Shown here: positions 41,286-49,613 of the stretch, piece after piece
Position numbering within the stretch: position 1 is the stretch's first letter
How the letters are laid out: each line of letters opens with the position of its first letter
Source: Stutzerimonas kirkiae
GTDB lineage: Bacteria; Pseudomonadota; Gammaproteobacteria; Pseudomonadales; Pseudomonadaceae
NCBI RefSeq assembly: GCF_004327335.1
Contig: NZ_QJUO01000001.1
Location: 248,001-312,000 of the forward strand
Length of the DNA stretch: 64,000 nt
Direction: 5' to 3'
Program-made: the position numbers and the translations under genes
The notes under the pieces: generated by a model
What the model was told of the DNA's origin: nothing
Databases searched by the model: none
What the model saw: the letters and a program-made list of their open reading frames with translations, nothing else

Positions 41286-42086
41286 TCAGGGGCTGTTCAC
41301 GTTGTCGCATGTGCCGAACAGGTAGGCGTCCATCGACAGCACGCCATGTTCGATGCCGCCATCCAGCACCTGCAGCGAATCATCGACGCGCCGTGCGCCC
41401 TGTGCCACCAGCAGCGGCAGGAAATGCTCCTCGCTGGGATGCGCGCGCTCGGCCTGTGGCGCTCGCTGGCGGTAATCGACCAGTGCCTGGGAATCATCCG
41501 CCTGCAAGGTCTGGCGAATCCAGCGGGTGAAATCCCTGACATACCCGGCCGCCTCGCCCTGCTGGCGGAATTCGTACAGGTTGTGGGTCAGGCTGCCGGA
41601 AGCGACGATCAGCACGCCTTCATCGCGCAGCGGCGCCAGCGCCTGGCCGAGGCGCAACGCGCCGGCGGTGTCCAGCGGATACGGCAGCGACACCTGGAAC
41701 ACCGGCACGCGCGCCTCGGGCAGCAGGTGCAGCAGCGGCACCCAGGCGCCATGGTCGAGCCCGCGATGCGGGTCCAGCGCGCTCGCCCAGCCCGCCGCCT
41801 GCAGCAGCTCGACGGTGCGCGCCGCCAGCGCCGGATGGCCGGCGACCGGGTATCGCAGTTGGTACAGCGCCTGAGGGAAGCCGCCGAAGTCATGGATGGT
41901 TTCCGGTCGCTCGCTGGCGGTCACAGCCACGCCGCCACGGGTCATCCAGTGCGGCGACAGCACCAGTACCGCCTCGATTCCACCCAGGCGCCGCCCCAGT
42001 TCCCCCAACAGCGGCCCGGCGAGGCCGGGCTCGGTGGCGAAGGTCGGCGCGCCATGGGACACGAACAGTACGGGAAGCGTAGCCAT
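41286..42086 (-). CDS. LigB-type extradiol dioxygenase (4,5-DOPA dioxygenase/YgiD-like)
   Basis: A 266-residue class III extradiol ring-cleavage dioxygenase. Metal-ligand and catalytic His candidates are in Ser-His-Gly-Ala-Pro-Thr, Ser-Pro-His-Trp, Leu-Asp-His-Gly-Ala-Trp-Val-Pro, and Ser-Gly-Ser-Leu-Thr-His-Asn, as in YgiD and plant DOPA dioxygenases. It opens catechol rings such as DOPA or related phenols. The start at 42086 has a GGAG site 8-11 bases upstream; a longer frame start at 42182 is rejected. Confidence 0.87.
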   Translation of the reverse strand: MATLPVLFVSHGAPTFATEPGLAGPLLGELGRRLGGIEAVLVLSPHWMTRGGVAVTASERPETIHDFGGFPQALYQLRYPVAGHPALAARTVELLQAAGWASALDPHRGLDHGAWVPLLHLLPEARVPVFQVSLPYPLDTAGALRLGQALAPLRDEGVLIVASGSLTHNLYEFRQQGEAAGYVRDFTRWIRQTLQADDSQALVDYRQRAPQAERAHPSEEHFLPLLVAQGARRVDDSLQVLDGGIEHGVLSMDAYLFGTCDNVNSP

Positions 42087-42132
42087 GATGATCTCCAGCG
42101 CCGCCAGGCGACGCGACTCCAATGATGTCGAT

Positions 42133-42762
42133 TCAGCGCCTGATCCAGGTCGGGGCGATCTGCTTGCCCAGGTCGGTGCCATATCTCAGGTAAATATTCA
42201 AACCACCCAGCGGCTCCAGATAACGCGCATTGCGCAACTCGCCCGCGTCGATGGTGCTGAAGCCCATGCTCTCGGCCAGGGCCTTCGCGGTCTGCCGGGC
42301 ACGCTCGCTGTCGCTGGCGAGGAATACCGGCGCGGTCTGCCCACCGGGAAACTTCGGGCCCTGGATCAGGACTTCGGCGAGCAGGGTGTTGAAACCCTTG
42401 ACCAGCTCGATACCCGGCACCGCCTTGGCGATTTCCTCGGCGGACGAGGTGCTGTGCCCGATGGCCAGCCCCATGTAGTCGGCCGTCAGCGGATTGGTGA
42501 TATCGATCACCACCTTGCCGCGAACGTCGCCCAGCGACTTCAGGGCGTCGATGGCATCGGCATGGCCGGTGGCCAGGATGATCACTTCGTTGAGCCCCAG
42601 TGCCTGCGCCACCGGAGCGGCGCTGACACCCTTGTGGGCGGCGGCCAGTGCCTCGGCCTGTTCCGTTTCGCGCCCGGTGACGGTAACCCGGTGCCCTGCC
42701 TTGCTCAGGCACTGGACGAATGCCGAACCCATGTTGCCGGTACCGATGATCGTGATGTCCAT
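42133..42762 (-). CDS. NADPH-dependent F420-type reductase / NAD(P)-binding protein
   Basis: A 209-residue Rossmann protein of the NADP oxidoreductase, coenzyme F420-dependent family. The N-terminal Ile-Ile-Gly-Thr-Gly-Asn-Met-Gly (residues 4-11) is the dinucleotide fold, and Gly-Arg-Glu near residue 30 suggests NADPH binding. Ile-Thr-Asn-Pro-Leu near residue 89 and Val-Lys-Gly-Phe-Asn-Thr later are family hallmarks. Pseudomonads lack F420 as far as I know, so the partner is probably another substrate. It is 46 bases upstream of the dioxygenase gene and probably co-transcribed. Confidence 0.85.
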   Translation of the reverse strand: MDITIIGTGNMGSAFVQCLSKAGHRVTVTGRETEQAEALAAAHKGVSAAPVAQALGLNEVIILATGHADAIDALKSLGDVRGKVVIDITNPLTADYMGLAIGHSTSSAEEIAKAVPGIELVKGFNTLLAEVLIQGPKFPGGQTAPVFLASDSERARQTAKALAESMGFSTIDAGELRNARYLEPLGGLNIYLRYGTDLGKQIAPTWIRR

Positions 42763-42981
42763 GCTGGAGTCCTCTTGGGATGTACTTGTTATATGGCCCA
42801 GTTTATCGACTCGACTTTCTGGATATTCTAGCCAGCCTGGGCGATACCGGGGCGAGTTCCGCCAACCAGGAGCCAAACGCGATCTACACCGCCTACCCGC
42901 CCCGCGAGCGACCGCCGCTGGAAAGTGCGACGGCTGGCGACATCCCTGGTCGCAGCCTTCGAGGGTATTGGCCGGAACGGC

Positions 42982-43521
42982 TCAATCGTCCTGTGCCGGG
43001 TCCAGCCCGGGGAACAGCACCTCGGTAAAGCCGAACTTGCCGAAGTCCTCGATACGCGACGGGTACAGGCGGCCGATCAGGTGGTCGCACTCATGCTGCA
43101 CCACCCGCGCATGGAAGCCCTCGGCCTCGCGTTCGATGGGCTGCCCGTCCGGGTCGAAGCCGCTGTAGCGGATATGCCGGTAGCGTGGCACCAGGCCGCG
43201 CAGGCCCGGCACCGACAGGCAGCCCTCCCAGCCGTCTTCGCGCTCGTCCGTGAGCGGCGTGATGCGCGGATTGATCAGGATGGTGCGCGGCACCGCCGGC
43301 GCATCCGGATAGCGCTCGCTGCGTTCGAAACCGAACACCACCAGTTGCAGGTCGACACCGATCTGCGGCGCCGCCAGCCCTACGCCACCGGCCGCCTGCA
43401 TGGTGTCGAACATATCCTCCAGCAGCGCCCGCAACCGGGGGCTGCCGAACCAGTCCCCGGGCACCGGCTGGGCCACCCGCAACAGACGCTCGTCACCCAT
43501 TTTCAGGATTTCACGAATCAT
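42982..43521 (-). CDS. def: Peptide deformylase
   Basis: A 179-residue metalloenzyme that removes the N-formyl group from nascent proteins. All three motifs are present: Gly-Val-Gly-Leu-Ala-Ala-Pro-Gln, Glu-Gly-Cys-Leu-Ser-Val (metal-ligand Cys) and Gln-His-Glu-Cys-Asp-His-Leu (HExxH with the catalytic Glu). The gene stands alone rather than next to fmt, so it is likely a second deformylase paralogue. ATG 43521 has a GGAG site. Upstream 43522-43645 is the divergent promoter region shared with the methyltransferase-like gene. Confidence 0.93.
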   Translation of the reverse strand: MIREILKMGDERLLRVAQPVPGDWFGSPRLRALLEDMFDTMQAAGGVGLAAPQIGVDLQLVVFGFERSERYPDAPAVPRTILINPRITPLTDEREDGWEGCLSVPGLRGLVPRYRHIRYSGFDPDGQPIEREAEGFHARVVQHECDHLIGRLYPSRIEDFGKFGFTEVLFPGLDPAQDD

Positions 43522-43645
43522 GGCGCTCTCCTGTGATCCGACGGCATAGTCCGCGAGGGAATAAGCATCTAACAAGATCAACAATATAGGAATGAAATAC
43601 CCGTGGTAGGGTGCCATTCCGGCTCCTCACTGGAAATCCCCCCTC

Positions 43646-44449
43646 ATGCGCAGACACGCTCTTGCCGGTGCCCTGGCACTGGCGCTGCTCGGCTTTGCCG
43701 GCACGGCATCCGCGACCGACGCCAGCCTGCAACGGAACATCGACGGCGACTGGCGCTCGGCGGAGAACCGCGCCCGCGATGACTGGCGGCACCCGGCGCA
43801 GACCCTGCGGTTCTTCGGCGTACGCCAGCACCATCGGGTGATCGAGATCACCCCCGGCAACGGCTGGTACAGCGAGATACTGGCGCCCTGGTTGCGACAG
43901 GATGGCCACTATGTCGCCGCCGTGCACGACCCGGCGGATGGCGATTACTTTCGTAAAAGTGCCGAGGGCCTGAAGGCAAAATACACAGCCGACCCCGAGC
44001 GCTACGGCAAGGTCGAATGGCTGGAATTCAAGCCCGCCACCCCGCGGTTCGGCAACCCGGCTTCCGCCGATGTGGTGCTGACCTTCCGCAACGTGCACAA
44101 CTGGACCCAGGCCGGCAACGCGCCCGCCTATTTCAACGCCTTCTTCGATGTGCTCAAGCCCGGTGGTGTGCTCGGCGTGGTGGACCACCGCGCCCGCCAG
44201 GGCGCCAGTACCGAGGAGAGCGAGAAGAACGGCTACCTGCCGACCGAGGAGGTCATCCGGCTGGGCACGGATGCCGGCTTCAGGCTCGATGCCAGCAGCG
44301 AGATCAACGCCAACCCCCGGGACACCAAGGACCATCCGGGCGGCGTCTGGTCGCTGCCGCCGGTCCTGCGCCATGGCGATCAGGACCGCGCCCATTACCA
44401 GGCCATCGGCGAATCCGACCGCTTCACCCTGCGCTTCGTCAAACCCTGA
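43646..44449 (+). CDS. Exported methyltransferase-like protein
   Basis: A 267-residue protein with a Sec signal peptide (Met-Arg-Arg-His, hydrophobic Ala/Leu core, cleavage after Ala-Ser-Ala) followed by a class I SAM methyltransferase fold. Seen are a motif I variant, Glu-Ile-Thr-Pro-Gly-Asn-Gly-Trp-Tyr-Ser-Glu (about residues 69-79), and Phe-Phe-Asp-Val-Leu-Lys-Pro-Gly-Gly-Val-Leu before Val-Asp-His-Arg. Close relatives in proteobacteria are annotated as predicted methyltransferases, also with signal peptides. SAM is not expected in the periplasm, so the activity is unclear. The gene ends at a large hairpin. Confidence 0.8.
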   Translation: MRRHALAGALALALLGFAGTASATDASLQRNIDGDWRSAENRARDDWRHPAQTLRFFGVRQHHRVIEITPGNGWYSEILAPWLRQDGHYVAAVHDPADGDYFRKSAEGLKAKYTADPERYGKVEWLEFKPATPRFGNPASADVVLTFRNVHNWTQAGNAPAYFNAFFDVLKPGGVLGVVDHRARQGASTEESEKNGYLPTEEVIRLGTDAGFRLDASSEINANPRDTKDHPGGVWSLPPVLRHGDQDRAHYQAIGESDRFTLRFVKP

Positions 44450-44454
44450 GACAA

Positions 44455-44541
44455 AGCCGCCAGCTTCAAGCCACAAGCTGCAAGTAGAGCGCCATGCATC
44501 ACCGCGTCTATCTTGTCACTTGCAGCTTGAAGCTGGCGGCT
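44455..44541. terminator. Large inverted repeat between convergent genes
   Basis: AGCCGCCAGCTTCAAGC (44455-44471) pairs perfectly with GCTTGAAGCTGGCGGCT (44525-44541), and AAGCTGCAAGT (44475-44485) can pair with ACTTGCAGCTT (44518-44528), overlapping the first pairing. It lies 6 bases after one stop and 5 bases from the other. A probable bidirectional terminator, or a hairpin-type mobile repeat serving as one. Confidence 0.75.
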
Positions 44542-44545
44542 GCTG

Positions 44546-46567
44546 TTACCGACTGGCCAGGCCGATCAGCGTATCGGCGACACCCTTGGTGCGGAGAGAA
44601 GTCTCGGCGGTGGAGCCGCTCGACGCCTGCAAGGTATCGAGCAGCCCGGTCAGGGCGGCGACATCGCCCGACTGGGTTTCGATATGCTCGGCCACCAGGC
44701 GGATGGCCTCGGCGAGCTGATCGATATCGCTGCCGATCTCCTCGGCGTTCTGCCGGGTCTTCTCCGCCAGTTGCCGCACCTCATCGGCGACCACCGCGAA
44801 GCCCCGCCCCATCTCGCCGGCCCGCGCCGCCTCGATGGCGGCGTTCAGCGCCAGCAGGTTGGTCTGCCCGGCGATCTGCTGGATCACCTGCACCACCGAC
44901 TGGATGCGCTGGCTCGACTGCGCCAGGTCGCGGGCGCTGCCGACCACCTGTTCGGCCTTGCTCACCAGTTGCCGCACCGAGCCATCGGCCTGCTCGATCA
45001 CCTCGCTCTGCTGGCCGATATTGCCGCTCAGGTCGTCCATCGACTGGTGCAGGTCGTTGGCACAGTTGCGCAACTCGCCATCCATCAGCTCCTGCTGGCG
45101 CTGGGCATCGCTGAGCACCTGGCCCAGGTCGGCCAGCCCGTGGAACACCGGGCGGATACCCTCGTCCAGGCCGTCTACATCCAGGCTGCTGCTGAAATCA
45201 CGGGACTTGAACTGCTCGATCTGGCGGATCACCACCTGGCTCAGGCCGGTCAGCTTCTTGATCTGCCGACGCAGGAAAAACGCCTTGAACTCGCCATGAT
45301 AGGCGACGAAGTTGTCGGTATAGTCATCGCGGAACTCGTCTCCGGCGCCAACCCGGAAGAAGAACACCGCCGTCAACGTCTGGTTCAGGTTCAAGCCGAG
45401 GATTTCGCCGAAGGTGGAAAAACCGCTGACCGCAATCCCCTGGAATACATCGTCCATACCCGCCAGTTCACGCTGGTTGTTCAGACGCCGCAGGATACAG
45501 TCGTTGAGCAGCCCGACCAGCGGTCGACCCTGCTTGTGCCGCATGAAGCGCTGGAAATCCCGGCGGGTGGACTCGATCAGCGGCGTACGCTTGACCATCA
45601 CCAGTTCTTCGCCAGAGGCCACGTCGCAGAACAGGTGCACACGCTCGCTGGCCTGGTCGATGCGGGCGATGGAGCGTACGAAGAGTTCATCGCCGACACG
45701 GATGGCGAAGGAATAGTCGGCCAGCCGCGCCTCCAGCTCGTGGGTGGCACAGCCGAACTTGTCGCACAACGCCGCCACCATCGAACGGACGTTGCCCTGC
45801 GGGTCGACCACCTGGCTGATATAGCGATCCTCCAGCGAGGCACTGAGCACACTGAGGCTGAAGGGCGTCGGCTCGAAATTCTGGCTCTTGAACACGCCGA
45901 AGCGCACATCGGCGGCGCATTTCAGGAATACGATCTGCGCGTGGTTTTCATAGCGGCGCTTGCCGTCATGGATGCTGGTCGTCACGAAATCCAGCTTGCC
46001 GCCCGCCGAGCCACCGACGAACAGGCAGGGGAAACGCCCCGACTCGTACAACGCCTCCATGAAGAACGACTCCGAGGCACTGAGGCCATCGAAACTGACA
46101 TAGGCGAGGGTATCTCGGTAATCGATGGGCATGGCCAGCGACAGCCGCTTGATGCTCTCCGTCAGCCCGGCGATACGCTCGGCCAGCGAACGGCGCGAGC
46201 CCTGGCCACGGATATCCTGGCTTTCCAGCGGCACCATGAGCACTTCGGCAGCGGCGATCACACTGGCGTCGAACAGTTGCAGGACGATACGGTCCCACTG
46301 CCCGTTCGTGTCGCAGTAGAGCTTGCCGGCCTCGCTGGACAGTTCCCCCGCCGTACTGCTCAGGCTGATCGCGGCTTGTGGGAAGCGCTGGCTCAGTTGA
46401 CGCGCCACCGTGTCGATCTCCACATGAGGCGAGACAAAGCCACAGACATAGGTCGGCACCAACTTCACCGCCGCCAACGCCTCGGCCAACTGCGCCTGGG
46501 AGCAGACCAGGCTCGCTACTCCGGCGCCGGCGCTGCGCGCGGACCGATGACGGGAAAACGAAAACAT
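44546..46567 (-). CDS. Soluble chemoreceptor: FIST N/C sensor domains plus MCP signalling domain
   Basis: A 673-residue protein without signal peptide or membrane helices. The N-terminal two thirds match FIST-N (from about residue 20; Ser-Ser-Thr-Ala-Gly-Glu, Gly-Gly-Ser-Ala-Gly-Gly) and FIST-C (through Phe-Ser-Thr-Phe-Gly-Glu). The C-terminal part is an MCP hairpin with the invariant tip [56 protein letters not shown] near residues 580-600. FIST domains are thought to sense small ligands such as amino acids. It would signal to CheA/CheW from the cytoplasm. GGAG lies just before ATG 46567. Confidence 0.9.
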   Translation of the reverse strand: MFSFSRHRSARSAGAGVASLVCSQAQLAEALAAVKLVPTYVCGFVSPHVEIDTVARQLSQRFPQAAISLSSTAGELSSEAGKLYCDTNGQWDRIVLQLFDASVIAAAEVLMVPLESQDIRGQGSRRSLAERIAGLTESIKRLSLAMPIDYRDTLAYVSFDGLSASESFFMEALYESGRFPCLFVGGSAGGKLDFVTTSIHDGKRRYENHAQIVFLKCAADVRFGVFKSQNFEPTPFSLSVLSASLEDRYISQVVDPQGNVRSMVAALCDKFGCATHELEARLADYSFAIRVGDELFVRSIARIDQASERVHLFCDVASGEELVMVKRTPLIESTRRDFQRFMRHKQGRPLVGLLNDCILRRLNNQRELAGMDDVFQGIAVSGFSTFGEILGLNLNQTLTAVFFFRVGAGDEFRDDYTDNFVAYHGEFKAFFLRRQIKKLTGLSQVVIRQIEQFKSRDFSSSLDVDGLDEGIRPVFHGLADLGQVLSDAQRQQELMDGELRNCANDLHQSMDDLSGNIGQQSEVIEQADGSVRQLVSKAEQVVGSARDLAQSSQRIQSVVQVIQQIAGQTNLLALNAAIEAARAGEMGRGFAVVADEVRQLAEKTRQNAEEIGSDIDQLAEAIRLVAEHIETQSGDVAALTGLLDTLQASSGSTAETSLRTKGVADTLIGLASR

Positions 46568-46743
46568 GGTGGCGCTCCTTCTCATATCGAGGCATGCAGA
46601 CGGCGGCCGATCGCCCACGTCAGTCAGGTGATACCAGCCCCTACTCCATAGCACCGGGACCGACACTCCCTGCATGTTACAGGTCTGGGACACGGTTTCA
46701 GTAGACCCGCATCAAAAGGCCATCATTCCCCTGCCAGACGCAT

Positions 46744-46787
46744 GGTTGACAGTATCAACCTTCAAGACTAAGTTGACACTATCAACC
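46744..46787. promoter_or_regulatory. Twin palindromic operator and promoter of the marR gene
   Basis: GGTTGA-CAGTA-TCAACC (46744-46760) and GTTGA-CACTA-TCAAC (46772-46786) are nearly identical palindromes 27 bases apart. Each contains a TTGACA hexamer usable as -35 (46746-46751, 46773-46778). They lie 15-58 bases before the MarR start. Strong candidate for MarR autoregulation. Confidence 0.75.
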
Positions 46788-46801
46788 AAGAAGGCAGCAG
46801 C

Positions 46802-47227
46802 ATGCACACCCGCAACCTGGCCGATCCGTTGCAACAACTGACCCACGCCTACAAGTCCCATATCCGCCGCGCCATCCAGCAGGCCGGGATAGCGCTGCCC
46901 ATCACCCATGTGCGCACCTTGAAGTTCATCGGCCATACCCGCGACTGCACCGCGCAGACCCTGACGCAGCACATGCGCCGCGACAAGGCGCAGATCACAC
47001 GGGCGCTCAATGACCTGCTGGCCGGCGGCCTGATCGTCAAACGTGACAACCCACAAGACCGCCGCAGCCAATACCTGCATCTCAGCGCCCAGGGCGAAGC
47101 CCTGATGCAGCGGCTACAGGTATTGGAAAGCGAAGCGGCACAACGCATGAGTGAAGGCCTGACGAACGAACAACTGGAAAACTTCATCCAACTCGCCAGG
47201 CAGATGGCGAACAACCTGAATACATGA
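46802..47227 (+). CDS. MarR family transcriptional regulator
   Basis: A 141-residue winged-helix regulator. The recognition region is Thr-Ala-Gln-Thr-Leu-Thr-Gln-His-Met-Arg-Arg-Asp-Lys-Ala-Gln-Ile-Thr-Arg-Ala-Leu (about residues 47-66), followed by the wing Lys-Arg-Asp-Asn-Pro-Gln-Asp-Arg-Arg. N- and C-terminal helices form the dimer interface. It precedes the siderophore-interacting protein gene by 10 bases, so it is likely in one operon with it and may control it. The ligand is unknown. Confidence 0.88.
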   Translation: MHTRNLADPLQQLTHAYKSHIRRAIQQAGIALPITHVRTLKFIGHTRDCTAQTLTQHMRRDKAQITRALNDLLAGGLIVKRDNPQDRRSQYLHLSAQGEALMQRLQVLESEAAQRMSEGLTNEQLENFIQLARQMANNLNT

Positions 47228-47237
47228 CGAGGTCACC

Positions 47238-47981
47238 ATGTCCAGACCCGCACCACGCACCCTGCACGTCAGCGCGACACGGCGCATCACGCCCAATATG
47301 CTGCGTATCACCCTGGCTGGCGCCGGCCCCGAGCACTTCCCGGCCGACCAGGAAAGCGCCTATATCAAGCTGATCTTCCCGCAAGCCGACAACCCGCGCG
47401 GCCTGATGCGCACCTACACCGTGCGCCAGCAGCGAGCCGATGAATTCGATGTCGACTTCGTCCTGCACGAGGATGGCGGCCCCGCCTCGACCTGGGCGAG
47501 CCAGGCCAGGCCCGGCGACCCGGTCCTGGTCGGCGGCCCCGGACCGAAGAAACTGGTCGACTTCAGCGCCGACTGGTTCCTGCTGGTGGGCGACATGACC
47601 GCCTTGCCCGCGCTGAGCGTGAATATCGAACGATTGCCGCCGGACGCCCGCGGCCATGCGCTGATCGAAGTTATCGACAAGGCCGACATCCAGGCCCTGC
47701 GGCATCCGTCGGGCCTTGCCATCCACTGGCTGGTCAACCCGCACCCGGGCGAGGACAGCCGGCTGCTGGCCGAGCATGTGCGCCAGCTCGAATGGCTGCC
47801 GGGGCGCGTCAGCATCTGGGCCGCCTGCGAGTTCAGCGCCATGCGCGAACTGCGTCGCCACTTCAAGGAAGAACGCCAGGTCGGGCGCAACGACCTGTAT
47901 ATCTCCAGCTACTGGAAACACGGCAGCAGCGAGGATCAGCACAAGCAGATCAAGCGCCAGGATGCGGAGCGGGAGGGCTGA
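47238..47981 (+). CDS. Siderophore-interacting protein (ferric-siderophore reductase, ViuB-like)
   Basis: A 247-residue flavoprotein. The N-terminal FAD-binding barrel has Arg-Thr-Tyr-Thr-Val-Arg (about residues 56-61), the flavin-binding motif of the SIP family. Gly-Pro-Gly-Pro-Lys-Lys then links to the NAD(P)-binding domain, which ends in Ala-Ala-Cys-Glu-Phe-Ser-Ala-Met-Arg and Ser-Ser-Tyr-Trp-Lys. It reduces ferric siderophores with NAD(P)H in the cytoplasm to release iron. Placed between a MarR regulator and an iron-uptake receptor locus. Confidence 0.9.
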   Translation: MSRPAPRTLHVSATRRITPNMLRITLAGAGPEHFPADQESAYIKLIFPQADNPRGLMRTYTVRQQRADEFDVDFVLHEDGGPASTWASQARPGDPVLVGGPGPKKLVDFSADWFLLVGDMTALPALSVNIERLPPDARGHALIEVIDKADIQALRHPSGLAIHWLVNPHPGEDSRLLAEHVRQLEWLPGRVSIWAACEFSAMRELRRHFKEERQVGRNDLYISSYWKHGSSEDQHKQIKRQDAEREG

Positions 47982-48020
47982 CGACAAACTGGCGACGATC
48001 ACGCAGCTCCGCAGGATGGG

Positions 48021-48070
48021 ACGAGCGAAGCGATACTCATGCGTTGTCTTCCCACGCTGGAGCGTGGGAA
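48021..48070. repeat. REP-like element with TTCCCACGCT hairpin
   Basis: TTCCCACGCT-GG-AGCGTGGGAA (48049-48070) is a perfect 10-bp hairpin of a type common in Pseudomonas intergenic DNA. It is preceded by GGACGAGCGAAGCGATACTC, another widespread Pseudomonas repeat motif. The rest of 47982-48200 holds no gene. Confidence 0.65.
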
Positions 48071-48200
48071 CGATCAAAAAAGCATCACACGAAGGGAACC
48101 TTCTCCCTCAGTATCCTGAACGGCTCAAGCGCCAAGGAACGACCCAAGACCTCTCTCCTGTCGGCTCGGGGAAGCCGAAACTACGGCACTCCAGCGCAAT

Positions 48201-48389
48201 TCAGCACAAGACCTGACGCTTGCGCCTGAGTGCGTATATACGATGACAAGCCAGCAGAATTGGCAAGGCAGCGAGAAACAGCATCACCTTGTCCCACCAA
48301 GCGCTATCCACGACCAGCATCATGACGATGCCCAGCACGCTCAAGAACGCTGGCAGCACGACCACGTTCAAACCATTCCACAGCCGCAT
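48201..48389 (-). CDS. Small membrane protein next to the PepSY gene
   Basis: A 62-residue protein with two predicted helices (about residues 8-25 and 29-45) and a basic C-terminus (His-Arg-Ile-Tyr-Ala-Leu-Arg-Arg-Lys-Arg). It starts 11 bases after the PepSY protein stop, with an AGGAG site in the gap, so it is translated as part of that operon. The family is not recognised. Small helpers of this kind often accompany PepSY iron-uptake membrane proteins. Confidence 0.65.
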   Translation of the reverse strand: MRLWNGLNVVVLPAFLSVLGIVMMLVVDSAWWDKVMLFLAALPILLACHRIYALRRKRQVLC

Positions 48390-48399
48390 ATTCGGACTC

Positions 48400-49524
48400 C
48401 TAGTTGATTTTCCTGCGCTTCGCCCACCACAGCCAGGCGCCATTCAGGGTGATGAACAGGGTCAGCAAGGTGCACGACGCCCAGAGGATCTTCAGCGGCA
48501 TGCCGCCATAGTCGCCGAAGTGCAGCGGCTGGGATAACAGGATCGCCTTCAGATAGACCGGCAGTTGCATGAGCCTGGTCACTTCGAAGCTGTGCGAATC
48601 GACCAGGGCGAGTTGCAGCATCTTCTCGTCGAACCCATGGCCTCCCTGCAACAACACCAGATAGTGCATAGGGGTCGAATACTCGGAGCCAGGAAAAAGC
48701 ACCGTGGTGGGGTTCCAGCCCCTGGCCGCCTCGGCGGCGGCGGCATAGACGCGGTCGAGGTCCGGCGCAGTAAGGCCAGGCGATGGAATTTCCTGCCTGT
48801 ATTGCTGCCGCAGGGCATCGAGTTCGGTCAGTTGCCAGACACCTATCGCAACCGTGCCGAAGCCCAGCAGGACGCCCGTGAGCGTGACGACGAACACCCA
48901 ACCGAGCACGACCGAGCCAATCAGGTTATGCAGGTCGAGCTGGAGCAACCTCCTGCCCTTTCCGGAACGAATGATGCCGAACAGGAACTTCCTGATATAC
49001 GGGGCATACACCACCACGCCCGACACCAGCGACAGCAGCACCAGCAGGGCGATGAGCGCGCCGATCAGTTCGCCGACGGTGCCCAGGAACCACTGGGCGT
49101 GCAGTTCGAGCAGAAACCCCATCAGCGTTTCGTCGAAGGCAGGCTGCTCGACCAGCGTCGCCTGCGCGATGTCGGCATAGACCCAGCGTGCCTGCTGGAA
49201 ACCTTCGCCATCCTTGAGCAGCCCCAGCAGCACTAGCCCAGGGAAATGCTCCGCATCGAGCGTGGCGCTCTGCACACGCTCGCCGGGATATGCCCGCTCG
49301 GCGGCGAAGATCGATGCCATCAGCGGTCGTGGTGCCTGCGCTCCGGACTGGGCAGCCTGGGGGGCAGATCCCGTGAGGTGCTCGATCTCCTCATGGAAGA
49401 TCAGCACCACACCCGTCATGCACAGGATGGCAAAAGGCAGTGCGACGAACAGGCTGATCCAGCGGTGGATCCACAAGTTCGCCCTGTACCAGCGGGAGTG
49501 GGTTTTCTTTTCCTGTATGTGCAA
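48400..49524 (-). CDS. PepSY-associated transmembrane protein (iron uptake type)
   Basis: A 374-residue inner-membrane protein with four predicted helices. The first is at about residues 25-47 with Ile-His-Arg-Trp-Ile-Ser-Leu before it, a family hallmark (the His may bind heme). Later helices surround His-Ala-Gln-Trp-Phe-Leu-Gly and Leu-Asp-Leu-His-Asn-Leu-Ile-Gly-Ser. Two PepSY-like periplasmic regions lie between helices. Such proteins sit beside TonB siderophore receptors and are proposed periplasmic ferric-siderophore reductases (FsqB/FoxB type). Here it follows the receptor gene on the same strand. Confidence 0.88.
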   Translation of the reverse strand: MHIQEKKTHSRWYRANLWIHRWISLFVALPFAILCMTGVVLIFHEEIEHLTGSAPQAAQSGAQAPRPLMASIFAAERAYPGERVQSATLDAEHFPGLVLLGLLKDGEGFQQARWVYADIAQATLVEQPAFDETLMGFLLELHAQWFLGTVGELIGALIALLVLLSLVSGVVVYAPYIRKFLFGIIRSGKGRRLLQLDLHNLIGSVVLGWVFVVTLTGVLLGFGTVAIGVWQLTELDALRQQYRQEIPSPGLTAPDLDRVYAAAAEAARGWNPTTVLFPGSEYSTPMHYLVLLQGGHGFDEKMLQLALVDSHSFEVTRLMQLPVYLKAILLSQPLHFGDYGGMPLKILWASCTLLTLFITLNGAWLWWAKRRKIN

Positions 49525-49567
49525 GCGCGGGCCTTCCCAACAAACCAGTCATGGATCGGTAAAAGCA

Positions 49568-49594
49568 AAGGCTGCCATGGACGCCATGGCAGCC
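49568..49594 (-). terminator. Strong hairpin terminator after the TonB receptor
   Basis: AGGCTGCCATGG (49568-49579) pairs perfectly with CCATGGCAGCCT (49583-49594) over a 3-base loop. On the minus strand it is followed by TTTGCTTTT. It lies 19 bases past the receptor stop and would separate the receptor from the PepSY gene at least partly. Confidence 0.85.
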
Positions 49595-49613
49595 TGGCAC
49601 TGACCAGTACAGG

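Noticed and set aside
44684-46651. A plus-strand open frame of 655 codons opposite the FIST chemoreceptor
   Set aside because: Shadow frame; the minus-strand protein has intact FIST and MCP motifs.
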